Shown piece by piece: positions 1 to 13,400 of a stretch of 64,000 nucleotides of DNA. The stretch is from Arbacia lixula. Lineage: Eukaryota; Echinodermata; Echinoidea; Arbacioida; Arbaciidae. The number at the start of each line of letters is the position of its first letter. The stretch's first letter is position 1. The stretch is from NCBI GenBank assembly GCA_963669155.1, contig OZ022596.1, positions 13,357,038-13,421,037 of the forward strand. The letters are read 5' to 3'. The position numbers were made by a program, and so were the translations under genes. Below the pieces are notes generated by a model. It searched no databases. It was given only the letters and a program-made list of their open reading frames with translations, and was not told the origin of the DNA.

Positions 1-160
1 ATTTATGGCATTTTTACTTCTCTGACGTCACTGGAGGCGTGCTTTTTTTCAAATTTTCGTCAAAATAAGACTTTATTGTGGCAAACGAATGTGAAATTCA
101 TTTTTAGTGGATAATTTTACATACATTAGTGGGAACTTATTTTTTTAATTTAGTAACCCT
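1..160 (+). mobile_element. Partial TTAA-type MITE (right arm)
   Basis: This is the right-hand arm of the same non-autonomous DNA element that is complete at 42,657-43,210. It shares the interior motif CACTGGAGGCGTGC and ends TTTAGTAACCCT. The rest of the element lies outside the window. The base after the terminus is G rather than the expected TTAA, so the target duplication is degraded here. Confidence 0.75.
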
Positions 161-955
161 GTAATGAATATTGCAATTTGGATTTAAAATGCCTAACAGC
201 CTGAGAGCAAGGCTACCACAGGTTCATATTCTCTTTCAAAATTGGACCTATCCATGTCATCTTCAAGTTCTCAGCATAATCCAATCTTACAACAAAGCTG
301 ATAAAAATACAGTAAAAGCCTTTATTTTCGTGTGCAGATATCTCTGCAAGGGAAGGGGTTGCAGATATTTTCACGAGTTGTTGTTTTTCGCGAATGCCAC
401 CCAGCGTTTGCGCGATGATAGGCATCCACTGCTCCGCTATCATATGTACACAATAAATACAAATGGGCGAGAACACACTCAACTTAAACATGTTTTCACA
501 ACGGTTCGTTCGTGGGCTGCAATGCTATGCAAGCTAACGCGCAGCCACATGCACCGCCCATACAGTCCCTCGTATCAAGATGTGGAAATATTTTGGCGTG
601 TTGTTAACTTCGCGACCCAACAACAATTCACAAAAATTTCACAAAAGTACAACCCTTGCACAAATATCAGCTCATACAGTATCTCTAACAACAGCATTGA
701 TGATATTCCCTTCCTAAGAGTAAGACCTTTAGGGGGATTTGTCAGGGCAAAGGGAGATACGGTACTACATATCTAGATGCCTAAACAACAAAAATAGTCC
801 AAATTAAAAGGTCAACATAAACCCTTTGGAAATTGCCTATAGATTTCTTTATGTCATTCAAATAATGGACTTTATACTTACGTGTATTAAACCACATGTT
901 AAAGGTCATCACGTCTCACAAGCCATCGGCTTTCTATTCATTGTTTATGAAAGTT
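161..955. other. Gene-free stretch downstream of Nup62
   Basis: I see no supported gene here. A 201-residue open frame at 171-776 has no recognisable domain or coding-like composition, and I treat it as chance. The stretch lies beyond the probable polyadenylation site of Nup62. Confidence 0.5.
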
Positions 956-956
956 G

Positions 957-962
957 TTTATT
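957..962 (-). terminator. Candidate polyadenylation signal of Nup62
   Basis: An AATAAA hexamer on the minus strand lies about 410 bases past the Nup62 stop codon. Its position fits a 3' UTR end, but a hexamer alone is weak evidence and other TTTATT words occur further on. Confidence 0.35.
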
Positions 963-1004
963 TGTGTTTGTTAAACGAACAAAGAATCTATTATGACGGA
1001 AAAT

Positions 1005-1155
1005 CTTCGCTCACTCAGCTACATATCAGTGTGCTGCCACTCAAGGAAAGCTTGCTGAGAGAGTGTTGGTATCTCCAGCAGGATTCCTGATGCATTGTGG
1101 GTGAGGCTCCTGGCGTTCGCTCACTCAGCTACATATCAGTGTGCTGCCACTTTCA
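1005..1155. repeat. Direct repeat pair in Nup62 3' region
   Basis: A ~36-base segment beginning TTCGCTCACTCAGCTACA occurs at about 1,005 and again at about 1,115. It is a local duplication about 110 bases apart, within or near the 3' UTR of Nup62. Confidence 0.7.
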
Positions 1156-1254
1156 CTAGCGCATGGTAGTCTCTTTGTCCAGCCATTCTTAAGAGTTTCT
1201 GGTGGTGTATTTTCTGAGATGGCAAACCCCTGTGAGTCCCGTCGCAGAATTGCT

Positions 1255-1372
1255 CCCTTTCAAAGGCTGCTGGGAAGATTTACTCTCTTGCAAAGGCTGC
1301 TGGGAAGGTTTGCTCTCTTGCAAAGGCTGCTGGGAAGGTTTACTCCCTTGCAATGGCTGCTGGGATTGCTGA
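1255..1372. repeat. 33-bp tandem repeat in Nup62 3' UTR
   Basis: Between three and four units of about 33 bases share the core AAAGGCTGCTGGGAAG. The array begins right after the Nup62 stop codon at 1,375-1,377 in the direction of transcription, so it would be transcribed as the start of the 3' UTR. Confidence 0.8.
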
Positions 1373-1374
1373 TG

Positions 1375-1466
1375 TCACTCAAAGGCAAGGTGGACGTTTC
1401 TCTCTTGGTCTCTCTTGACGATCTCGTACTGCCTCGTCACCTCATCCACCTTGCGCTGCACCACCG
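1375..1466 (-). CDS. Nup62: Nup62 exon 15 (last coding exon)
   Basis: The acceptor ATGCAG lies upstream of the exon, which enters in phase 1. It encodes the end of the coiled coil (VVQRKVDEVTRQYEIVKRDQ) and finishes LAFE-stop, aligning with the human end RITFD-stop. The stop codon TGA is at 1,375-1,377. Confidence 0.92.
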
Positions 1467-4400
1467 CTGCATCATGGGTAATACCAGAGCATTATGTGTA
1501 ATACAAGGGTCATCATGGGTAATATGAGGCAAACGCCATTAATACGAGAACAGGAATTGAACTTAAAAAGAAAGTCCACCTGAAACTATTGGTTTAAATG
1601 ATAGCAGTGACCTCTCCATTTGTCGATATAGTGTGAATTGAACTTTTGCAGACCTAATTCCAAAAGTTCCCTGACTTTGCCATCATTTGAGAGAGAGTGT
1701 TTATATAACATTTCCCTGGAATCGACAAAGTGCAATATTCGGTTTTGAGGAAATAATCTTCAATAATTGATCAAGCTTTCTTATTTTGTACCACAAAAAT
1801 AGTAAAATCTCAGTGAAAACTAGTTAGATTTTCATTTATTCTACGGGAGTTATAGTACCTCTAACCTTAAAATTTCACAGGTGGTATCCCAAAGATACGT
1901 GCTAAATATGTGCAAATTTTAATGAAGTTTGCAGATGTTTGTAAAAGGGACGGGCCATCTTTAAAGGGCATATACTGTACTGGGAAGACAAAAAAGCCTT
2001 CAAAATGTAATTGTTAGCAATCTTCTTGCCAATGGTCTTAAATTCATGTATTGTCCATATTAGAAGCTTGCTGAAAGTTATTTGCCCTCAAATGATCCAC
2101 ATATGCAGTAATTAATGATTAATTATTAAATCCTCAAAATGTTCGGGCCAAACAGTTCGAGGATTTGTAATTTAATCACTCATTACTCCAAATGTAGATC
2201 ATTTTGAAGGCTTTTTGCCTTCCCAGTACAGTATATGCCCTAGGGCAAGTCCACCTAAAGGTAAATTGGTTTCAATGATAGCAGTAACTGGGCCCACCCA
2301 CCTGTGTTTTGATCCACCCAGTGAAGGGACGTCATGTGGGCATTCAGGATCTTGGCCACCTGGGCGATCTGAAAAAAAAAACAACCACAAGAGTAATCAT
2401 CGGGATTTAGATGCTATTTGAAGTAGACCTACATCATAGCGATTAATAACCCCCTTCATATACACCCCCTATCCGCAAAAATGGCGCAACATTTGCGGCA
2501 ATTTTGCCGATGCATTACTGATAGCTAGATAATGACTCTACTTGCAATTACTTACAGTAAATATAGCATAGCTACATTGTATCACTCACAACCTTAACCA
2601 GTTCTTTACTGAGCCTGTGTATTTGTGGGCTGGACTTTCTACACATAGATACTGCGCAGTGCAACTCCCGTAAAATCTGATGTATGACAAATAGACGGCA
2701 GGCTATGAATACACTTTAAATTCCTTATATGACGCAATGACGCCACACCCCTTTGATTACTGGAGTTCACATCTGAACTGGACAAGAAATCACAGAATTC
2801 TAACCCCGAGCAACATGTTAAAAACAGGGTAGCCCTTTAACATAAGTCATGAAATCTCAGTCATAATTTAACAAATATTTTCAGGGAAAGTGAAAGAGTA
2901 TCCATATTTATGTTTGAAACAGCCCATTTGGTAACCATAGTCTACATTCATATTCCGTACTGCAGTGGGTGCTTCTTCTGTGGCCGCGCTGGACTTGTTC
3001 ATGTAATCGATGATGGGTGTGGGGGGGGGGTGGGTATGGAGGAGGAGAGAGGCAGAAGGGAGGGGAAAATGAGGGAGGGAAGAGAGGACAAGAGGGGAGG
3101 GGGAGATGGGAGGGGGAAAGGGAAGGGGAAGGGGGTGAGGCTAATCACAGAGTCTACCTGATGGGTGGCCGTGCTGGGCTTGTTTATGTAATCGATGATG
3201 GGTGTGGTGAGGGGAGGGGGTGGGATGGAGAAGGGGGAGAGCGGCAGAAGGCAGGGGAAGTGAGTGGAAAAGGGAGGGGAAAATGAGGGAGGAAGGGAGG
3301 AGATTGGGGAGGGGGAGATGGGAGGGGTAAAAAGAAGGGGAAGGAGTGGAACTACTCACAGAGTCTGGAGTTGTTTATGTGATCGATGATGGGTGTGGTG
3401 AGGGGAGGGGATAGGATGGAAGTGGGGGGGGGGGGGGGAGGGGAAGGGGGGGGGGGGTAAGGAGAAAAGGGAGGGGAGAAGGGAGGACTTGTTCATGTGA
3501 TGGGTGAGTGGGAAAAGGGAGGGGAAAATGAATGTGGAAAGGGAGGGGTGAGTGGAGAAGGGAGGACTTGTTCATGTGATTGATAAATGGGTATGGTGAG
3601 GGGAGAGGATAGGGTGGAGGGGAGGGGATAGGGTGGAGGAGGGGGGAGTGAGGGGGAAGGGAGGGGAAAATGAGGGAGGAAAGGGAGTGGGCGGGGGTTA
3701 CTACTCACTGGGTCTGCCTGGTCCGGGGCCGTGCTAGACTTGTTCATGTGATCAATGATCTCCTTCAGATCCTGTACCATGCGCTTCAGCTGTGAGTCTA
3801 TGTTCTCAGACATTTGGTATCTATCAAGATAAGTATGAATCCATATTATGAATATCAGACATCTGTTATCTATCAAGATAAGGAGGAATCCAAATTATAA
3901 ATTCAAAACATTTGGTATCTATCAAGATAAGTATGAATCCATATTATGAATCTCAGACATGTTATCTATTAAGATAAGTATCAATCAAAATCATGAATTT
4001 CAAAACATCTGGTATCTATTAAGATAAGCATGAATAAGAATTATGAATATCAAAACATCTGGGCCCCTTAAAGGTGATATTCATAGGAAATAAAATCAAA
4101 TAAATATAGTTTATTTTATAATTGAATGAGTTATTAAAGCAATTTATGCAGCTAACATGCCATGAAAGTGTTCAGTTATGTGTTTAATGAAAGTCAAATT
4201 TCACTAAATTGACTCTCTTCCTGACCTACGAAATCGCCTAAAGGAAAATGGAGTTGTGTGTACGTCACAGCCGGGATATGCTTCACAATGACCATTGTGT
4301 ATCACACATGCACTAGCAACTGCCATCACAGTTTCATTAACAATGCCTGATGCTTCTGGTGGAAAAGAAGCTGCGGACTGGCATGTGTGATGCACAATAA

Positions 4401-7400
4401 CGCCTCCCGTTTCTTACGTCAGACCTAAAGGCCGTTTCGGATGACAGTAGGTCAAATTTGACCCCGAGAATACGGTGATTGTTTTCACCCTAATTTCATT
4501 TTTTGGAAAGTGATATATTGTTTGAATGTCATCCGAGCTCATTGTATGGCTTATAAGCTTTCTGTAGATGAATATCTTCATATTTTCGGATTTAATATGA
4601 ATATCACCTTTAACATAAAGGTTTGCGATTAATTGCAAATTTAAAAGACAAATTCTAATTGGTTACTGATGAGTCATTTGAACAAAAAACGCATGCAAAA
4701 ATGATGTTGATTAGCCATTGCCATTTTGCGATTGATCGCAAACCTTTATGTTACGGAGCCCAGGTATGTGTTCATGAGAATCAGATGCAGTGAAAAGAAG
4801 TTTCATTTCTTGACAATAATCATTATATAATGCGTTGAAGTCTCTGTTACAATATTTATGCGTGTTGTTCAATTTGTGACACTTCAGCGATCAGCGCAAA
4901 ATAACAGCTTTTACAGTGGGCTACTTACGTGCGTTCCCTCTCGAGGTCTGTGTGCTGCCTGTAGAGGGAGCCCTCCTGAGACTTGCAGGATTCTTCCAGG
5001 GGCACCAGGATATCTTCCAGCTCTCGCTGCTGAGCCACGATGTAATCCAGCTCGTGCTCCAACCTACAGACAGACAGACAGACAGACAGACGCTTAAACC
5101 AATACATCATACCCTAATCACTGACAGTTAACCTCTAATGGACTTACTTTTAGGGATAGTTCACCCAAAACTGATTTTGGTTTCAATTAAAGAGGACACA
5201 TGAAAGAAATATATAAGTTAAGGTTTGATGAAAATCAGTCAAAGGAAAAGAAGGTTATTTGATTTTAAAGTTTTGAGTTTGTGACGTCACGTGCGAGGTG
5301 CTACTTTTTCAATAAATTGTCCTTTTTATGTTCTTTGATGAAGGAATACATTCTTTTCATAGCAATATTTGTGTGTAAAATCATGTGTCTATTGATGTAT
5401 CAAACGCACAAGTAAAATGGTAAATACGCTTTCGAGAAAAATAGACGTGTTCCCCTAAAATTGTAATTTTAGTCCCTTTGACTGCCCTGAATCCTCTTCC
5501 TCACTCCACATGAAAAAGAGGCCATTTTTCGCATTAAATTTGTAACGCGAAAAGATCACGCCGCGACGATTCAGGACTTTATTTCTGCAAGTCTCACGTA
5601 ACTTTTAAGACCAAATTTGCGACGCGGGGGTATGCGGTTCCTAAGTTAACCTTTTGTACATGCATGTCAGACCAAAAATTGCTCAAAAACGTGATTTCAT
5701 GTACAAATCCAATGCAAGTTCTGTGTCTAGCCATAATTCATAAATGTATCATTATTTGTATTTTTACTGATGAAAAACAATAAATTTCATGTTATTCATG
5801 ACTGAAATAGTGTTGCCTACGATTTCCATTGAAAAAACAATGTAAAACATAAATTCAAAAACCAATAAAATACATAAGAAAAAATTTGATATTGCCATTT
5901 TTTAAAATCCTAATTTGGAAATAATCCAAAAAGAGTGTCTGGATTGAAATCTAGCAGTTTGGGGGCTATATTTAACCCTATATAGCCCGGGCTATTTTGA
6001 AATCGCATAGCCCGGGGGGGGGGCAAAAACAGCCCCCCCCTAAGATCTCGACCGTTGATCGCGCGATCGCGACGAAAATTGGCACGTACGTCGCCGATGA
6101 CGTAATCTCTACAATTCAATTGTAAATTACACCAAAATTATTCAAATTTATTTTTAATTAATTAATTATGCTAATTAATGCATAAAATCATAATTTGGTT
6201 GTAAATCTTTAAATATATAGCCCCAAAACTGCTAGATTTCAGTCCAGACAGTCTTCTTAGGATTATTATCAAATTAGGATTAAAAAAAATGGCAATATCA
6301 AATTTTTTCTTATGTGTTTTATTGTTTTTTTGAATTCCTTATGTATTTCTTTGTTTTTTCGACTTTATGTTTTTCATTGTTTTTTCAATGGAAATCGTTG
6401 GCAACACTATTTCAGTCATAAATAACATGAAATCTATTGTTTTTCATCAGTAAAAATAAAAATAATGATACATTTATGAATTTTGGCTAGATACAGAATT
6501 TGCATTGGATTTGTACTTGAAATCACGTTTTTGAGCAATTTTGGGTCTGACATGCACATACAAAATGTTACGTAACTTCGGAACCACATACCCCCGCGTC
6601 GCAAATTTGGTCTTAAAAGTTGCGTGAGACTTGAAGGAAAAAACTCATGAAGCATCGCGGCGCAATCTTTTCGCGTTACAAATTTATCGCGAAAAATGTC
6701 GAGGGGGGGGCTGTTTTTGCCCCCCCCCGGGCTAGATAGGGTTAAAGATTTACAGCCAAATTATGATCTTATGCATTCATTAGCATAATTAATCAATTAA
6801 AAATAAATTTGAATAATTTTGGTGCAACATACGATTGAATTGAGGAGATTACGTACGTGCCAATTTTCGTTGCGATCGCGCGATCAATGGTCGAGATCTT
6901 GGAGGGGGGGGGGCTGTTTTTTGGGGATATACTCACCTCTGTTGATCAGCTTTGACCTTCTCAAGGTCACTGTGGAGGCCAGTGATCTGAGTAAAGACAC
7001 ACATGAATGAAAAATAGGGCCTGTTGCATAAAACTTACCATTAATGGTAACTCTGCCGTCAATAGTAACTACCCTGGGAACATTGCTGGACAGCCAATCA
7101 AATGCAAAGTTTAAATAGAAGTTGCCATTGACAGCAAAGTTACTATCAATGGTAAGTTTTATGCAACAGGGCCCAGGCCAGTTAGGATTATAATGTATTG
7201 AGCATATGAAAGAAAACAACTCTGATATTTGTAAATCAATTCACCCTCTCACATACAGATATCAAGCGATATCGCTGCGTTGGTGCGCCATATTCTGGTA
7301 CAGTATATACGAACATTCAAAACACACAGAACTCTTCATTTTGAACCTCGTAAAACTCATAACACCTCTTCTAACCTTCTTACATGAGCAAACCTGGATC

Positions 7401-10400
7401 GACTTGAAGACCAATTTAAAATATCAATGAAAAGTTATAGATTGGAAAATAACTTTATATTATTCCTGAGATTATAACTAGAATTTGACATGATATATAG
7501 TATGACTTTGGAGTTCAATGTGCAGAAAGCATACAGAAAGAAAGCACACATTAAGAACCAGAAGTTTGCATCCCAAGAATCAAAGGTAAAAAAAATGGAG
7601 CACCACATGTGGGCAAATTTGAAGAGCTATTTGCTGTATAATTCAATTCAATTCATGTTTTATCCTTCCTCTAAAAAGACGGATAAACATGTATGATGAA
7701 ACAGAACATCATATTAGATAACAACATAAGAAATGACATACATGTAAGAACAATGGATAATAATATGATATGATATTCCTTAAAATAATATTCATAAATT
7801 CATGTGTGGTTAATTACTTGGATCCAAAGCAAAAAACTCTGAAGTATCTCTTTTCAAGCTTATTTAATCTCTCCCTCCCCCCCCTCTCTCTCTCTCCCTC
7901 AAAGTGTCGTATCCAGAGATGCAGGCGAACATGGCATGCCACAAATCTCTGTTCCTAGCTTTCTGCATCAGCTCCACCTCTAGCTGACCCGCACCTCTCA
8001 GTGCAATCATTCAGACTGGTCGTTCAATTCATCTTTTTCCTTCTCTCCTTCCCTTTATCTTACCTGTCATTGCTAGATTTTCCAAACCGCCCTTTCTTTT
8101 TGTACGTCCTAAGCAACTCACTTGCCTTGTTGTTATTTCTGCAATTGGCTTTCTCTCCACTCCAACTCTTCTTGGAATGTCTTCATTGCTTACTCTGTCC
8201 ATCCTTGAATTCCTCATCATTCTGCCAAGGAATTACAACTCTCTAACCGGTCACTCATCTCGGATGTCATTGACGATACTTCACTTCCATACATCAACAA
8301 TGGGTAGATGTAAGAAGTCAAGTACTCGTAGCATAGTATCCATTCTTAGCATCATGTTTCTTAGGACTTTCTGGACCACATTTCAATCATTTTTTCTTCC
8401 TCTCTTTCATCCTACCTTCTTACTGGCTATCATCTTTACTGTGAGCTATCTTTTCTTCATTGCTGACCAGCGTCCAGTAGCAGTGACCAGTTATGTAAGA
8501 ATATCTTCTCTTTCTTCTTTTTCTCCCTACCCTCTTACTAGCCATCATCATTACTATGAGCTACCTTTTCTCCATTGTTGACCAGTGTCCGATCCCATGT
8601 GTTGACCTGAGCAGCTTGTTGTAAGAAGACTTTCTCCTGTTCCTCTAACTCCACTGTCCACTTGTTTATGTTCTCCTCCAGCTCCCGATACGACATGGTC
8701 TCCGTTGCTCCTGTTGAGCTACACCCAAACAAAGCACAACATTAATGGTTTTAACTCTCATTCCAATACATTTAAGACAGGAAAGCCCGTTTTGCAAAAA
8801 TTACAGAAGAAACTCTAAATGGATGAGCAGTATATCCTAACGATAACGTGTGTGAAATTTCACAGTCATAGCTTGAAAAAATATCCTTGTTTACGTTTGA
8901 AAGGTAGCGACCATAGTCACATTTACAGTCGAAGTGTCCCTGTCAGTGTACTTTGTACCAGGCCCCGGGCAATGCTTCCACTGAACACATGCACTTTGAT
9001 GCGAACCATAACGGAGAGTGGTCTCCGGTGTCTAGCCTTCAAGAACCAGGAGCTTTGGACGGAGTAGGTTTGATTGGCTTAGAGATATAAGCCCCTAGTA
9101 TCAAAATCACTTTCAATTTGTTTCAAAGCTTACACAGAGCCCGGCCCTAGAGAGATACAATTAGATCCAGGGCCCTGTTGCATAAAACTTACCATTGATG
9201 GTAACTTTGCTTCCAATACATGTAGCAACTTCTATGGAAACCTTGAATTTGATTGGTTGTCAAGCATTGTTACCATGTTAGTTACCATTAATGGTAAGTT
9301 TTATGCAACGGGGCCCAGAATACCAACTCACAACAATATCAGCACTCTATCATCACAGAAAGACACAACATAAGATACAACAATTTTCAGCAATAACATC
9401 TTGGCTTACCTTGCTGCGGGGGCCGCTGAGCCAAGTCCTGCAGAGCAAAAAAACAGCATAGAGAATAAAGACTTATTGTAACACCAAGCCATAAATTGTG
9501 TCAAGAAAGTGGAGTAATTTTCAAATTCAATTTGCAATTGAAATCATTTTCCACCAAGACCTCAGAAGCATACAAACGGAGGAGAATAAAGACATCTGTC
9601 AAGCTTCCATGGTGAGGAGACAAATTGAGAGAATTATGTTCACACCAAGCCTTAGATTGTGTTAAAGATGATATTCATTGATTTTAAATACGGTTGAATT
9701 TGATATCATTGTAAAGTTTATGACTTCATGATCATTATAACGCTAATCCCAAACTTTAAAACAAACCAAGAGCGCAAAAATATCCAAACAAAAACTACTC
9801 AAATTCGCTCTCGAAATCTGCCCAATTTACGTCCCGTAAAATAGGTCACTGTGCATGACGTAACTTAATGTCCATGATTTCATTTGACAATCGGTCACGT
9901 GCAGCTTTCGTGTACGTACCGAACATCAAATTACGTTTCGCGAACTGAACTATTTTTTAGACTTCAACAATGGATGAGTTGGACCTCGATTTAGATTTTG
10001 AAATCGACAATTTTGAAGAAGAACTTGAAGAAGAGAGTATTAGCTCTAGTAGTGGACCAGATAGTGAAATCGATGAAGGTGTTAGTGGGAGATTTTGATG
10101 ATGAATCAAACGCTCCTCGGGCTCGAGCTGCGAGTACGAATTACGGACGCTGTAGAGATTGCTTACCGGCATGAACCAGAACCTGAACTTCAAGAAGATG
10201 TCGATCTCGATCTACAAATGGAAAACTACCGGGATGCTAGGCCAAGGGGCAACCAGGATCATGCCAGGCTTGATCCAAACATAAGCAGCACCGAAAATTG
10301 GTATGTAGTTGAAATGATTTAGACTAGGGGGTATTTATTTTTTCCAAAACTTAGTGCGCGAGTTTGCAATAACCATGGGCCCGATCCGTGCAGTAGCTCA

Positions 10401-13400
10401 GCGTAACTAGCGGTAGCAGTAGCGCTTAAGTCGAGCTAGCTACCGGTCCGCCGGGACGAAACAGAAAAAAAGAACAGGACTCGATTGTTCTGTCAACAAT
10501 CCTGATGAAATTGTATAAGATTAAAACTACGATGCAGACATGTACATGTACATGTACTATGATACCGTTCATGTTGACAAACCAGTTTATATTTCGCGCA
10601 ATAAGAGACCACAAGTATAGTACACAATGTACATACATGCAAAAGTTGTTGTCAGTTGATTGTCTTTCCCTTTCCCTTGCGAGCAGAAATATCGAACGAT
10701 GAGCAGAGAGTTGATGAAAGGAAAATGCGCGATACCCATACATGTGTACGTGTGTGATCGCGAGCATGCATTGTAATCATGGAATGCGAATGCACCTGTA
10801 AGGCTATACCTTACGATATGCAGTCGCGATATGCATGGGCTATAATGACGTACGCGCGCGTGCTTAATCGTACTGCAGTATGTATGACGTTGAACGTCAA
10901 CAAATCTTTCGAGAAAAATATAAATGGGTCTATAGAGTGTTTGACATCTAGATTATATTATCTCAAGTCTTCTATCAACATTATTTGAGATATCTGTAAG
11001 CCTTAATTGAAAGGTAGTTAGATGGCATAACCTCTACAAAACGTACAAGTGCAAGAAAACTAACTTTTCCGAACGACAGCTCGTATTAAATTCAGTAGAC
11101 TCGACTTCGTATTTCAATGTAAAACCTTCCGATAAAGGTCAGAATATTTTCATTTTTCTTTCTTTATTATTGCTGAGATTATTTTTCTTAGATTTGTGCA
11201 AGACTTACTCAAATGTTACTAACAAGAAAAATCTAAAAGACAGTGAAATATAGCCTTAAATGGTATATTTAGTCAGGACGATATATTAGAGCTATACGTA
11301 TAAAACACGTAATGTAGCGGCTGGAGATGGCTTACGTGCCCATTCACCTTACGTCATCAAAAATCGCTCTTTTCGCGGACGGCAAACGGCAGGGTTCGTA
11401 GCATTATGAGATGCGTTACAAAAACTGTTTTTATTTCTTTTGTGTTATTTTATAAGCGAAATAATGACTAAATTTGACTTCTACACACTTTCAGCTTTCC
11501 ATTGATATATGGATCGCTATATTTTTGGATTTTCTATGAATATCAACTTTAAGAAAGTCAGGCAATTTCAATTTTCAATTCCAATTTATTTTCCACTTTA
11601 AAAGACAAATTGCATTCTGACATATGTTGACTAATTTCAATTCATTTTTAAATTTTTAAAAATGAAATATATCTACATTGTAAGCTGCATAACATATATA
11701 TATATATATATATACCAATAATCAATAGACGGGATAGAGGTACATTGGGCGAGTCCTACCTGTTGTTGTAGTGGTGGGCTTAGAGCCCAGTAGACCAAGC
11801 CCTGGAGTGGTACTGGTTGTGGTGCTGGTCCCTGAGGTACCCAGGGTTAGTCCTGACGAGGCCTTGGCTCCCAGACCTCCCAGCTTCAGGCCACCTGCTC
11901 CAGGCAATATAAACAAATATCACATGGCTATTCATACAATATTCATGCCAGCTGAATGCCATATATATCTGGCATACCACTCAAGGGCATCCAATGTCAT
12001 ATAAATATTACATGGTTATTACAGATACACAGCTGTGATTGTTTCACAGTTCGCTGTGTCATGACTGCAAGGATTGTGATGAGTTTATTTTCTCAGTGGG
12101 TCACTTTTAGAAGTTAATTTTATCAACTAATTAAATGAATATAATTTCTCTTGTATAGCACTGTGTACAGAGGTGCATGCCCGCTCTTGTTATGGTGCTT
12201 TATACATGCTAGCGAGCTACCTCTTCGCTGCCATGAGCGTGCATGCTCGCATTCGTAATAGCAGTTGTTGTTCATACTTATTGCACATAGTACTGAATGC
12301 TTCGCGCACGCTTTTGTTTATCACATCGTGTGCACCAGATAATCGGCTATCGGTCACGCATGTTTGTTTACACCTTTCAGATTGGCTTTCCTCACATAAT
12401 TTTGCCTTTTGTATTTGATATTGTATCACCAATATGCCTCCCCCTCGCAAGAAATGGAGTTGCTTCATCGACCCTGATCTTGTGCCTGATCTTGTGCAAC
12501 TTAACGTTTATTATTAGTTCAAAATAGATAAACAAGGTAAATTTGCCGTACATTCTTAGCATTATGATAAAGCTGATAAAATTTTCCACAACTTTTATGC
12601 ACAAGTTCTGTAAAAGTTTACAGTTTTCAAAATATAGTGGTTCGAAAATGCCAACACAAACACTAAATCGCCAATGTCGAGGGGGGGAGGGCTGCTTTTG
12701 CTCCACTCCCCCCCCCCCCCCGGGCTATATAGGGTTAACCCTTTATAGCCCGGGCTATTTTGAAATCACATAGCCCGGGGGGGGGGGGGTGCAAAAACAG
12801 CCCCCCCCTAAGATCTTGACCGTTGATCGCGCGATCGCGACGAAAATTGGCACGTACGTCACCGATGACGTAATATTCACAAATCAATTGTCAATTGCAC
12901 CAAAATCATTCAAATTTATTTTTAATTAATTAATTATGCTAATTAAATGCATAAAAATCATAATTTGGTTGTAAATCTTTAAATATAGCCCCAAAACTGT
13001 TAGATATCAGCCCAGACATTCTTCTTAGGATTATTATCAAATTAGGATTTTAAAAAATGGCAATATCAATTTTTTTCTTATGTATTTTATTGTTTTTTGA
13101 ATTTCTTATGTATTTCTTTGTTTTTTTGACTTGATGTTTTTCATTATTTTGTTTGATGGAAATTGTTGGCAACACTATTTCAGTCATAAATAACATGAAA
13201 TCTATTGTTTTTCATCAGTAAAAATATAAAATAATGATACATTTATGAATTTTGGCTAGATACAGAATTTGCATTGGATTTGTACATGAAATCACGTTTT
13301 TGAGCATTTTTTGGTCCGACATGCACGTACAAAATGTTACATAACTTCGGAACCGTGTACCCCCGCGTCGCAAATTTGGTCTTAAAAGTTGCGTGAGACT

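Noticed and set aside
171-776. 201-residue open frame at the window start
   Set aside because: No recognisable domain, no splice context, composition like non-coding sequence; probably chance.
3141-3876. Proline/serine-rich open frames near 3.1-3.9 kb
   Set aside because: They are translations of a purine-rich tandem repeat; only the part at 3,709-3,820 is a real Nup62 exon.
8177-8581. 134-residue plus-strand open frame
   Set aside because: It is the antisense of a LINE fragment and of Nup62 exon 10 with its duplicate.
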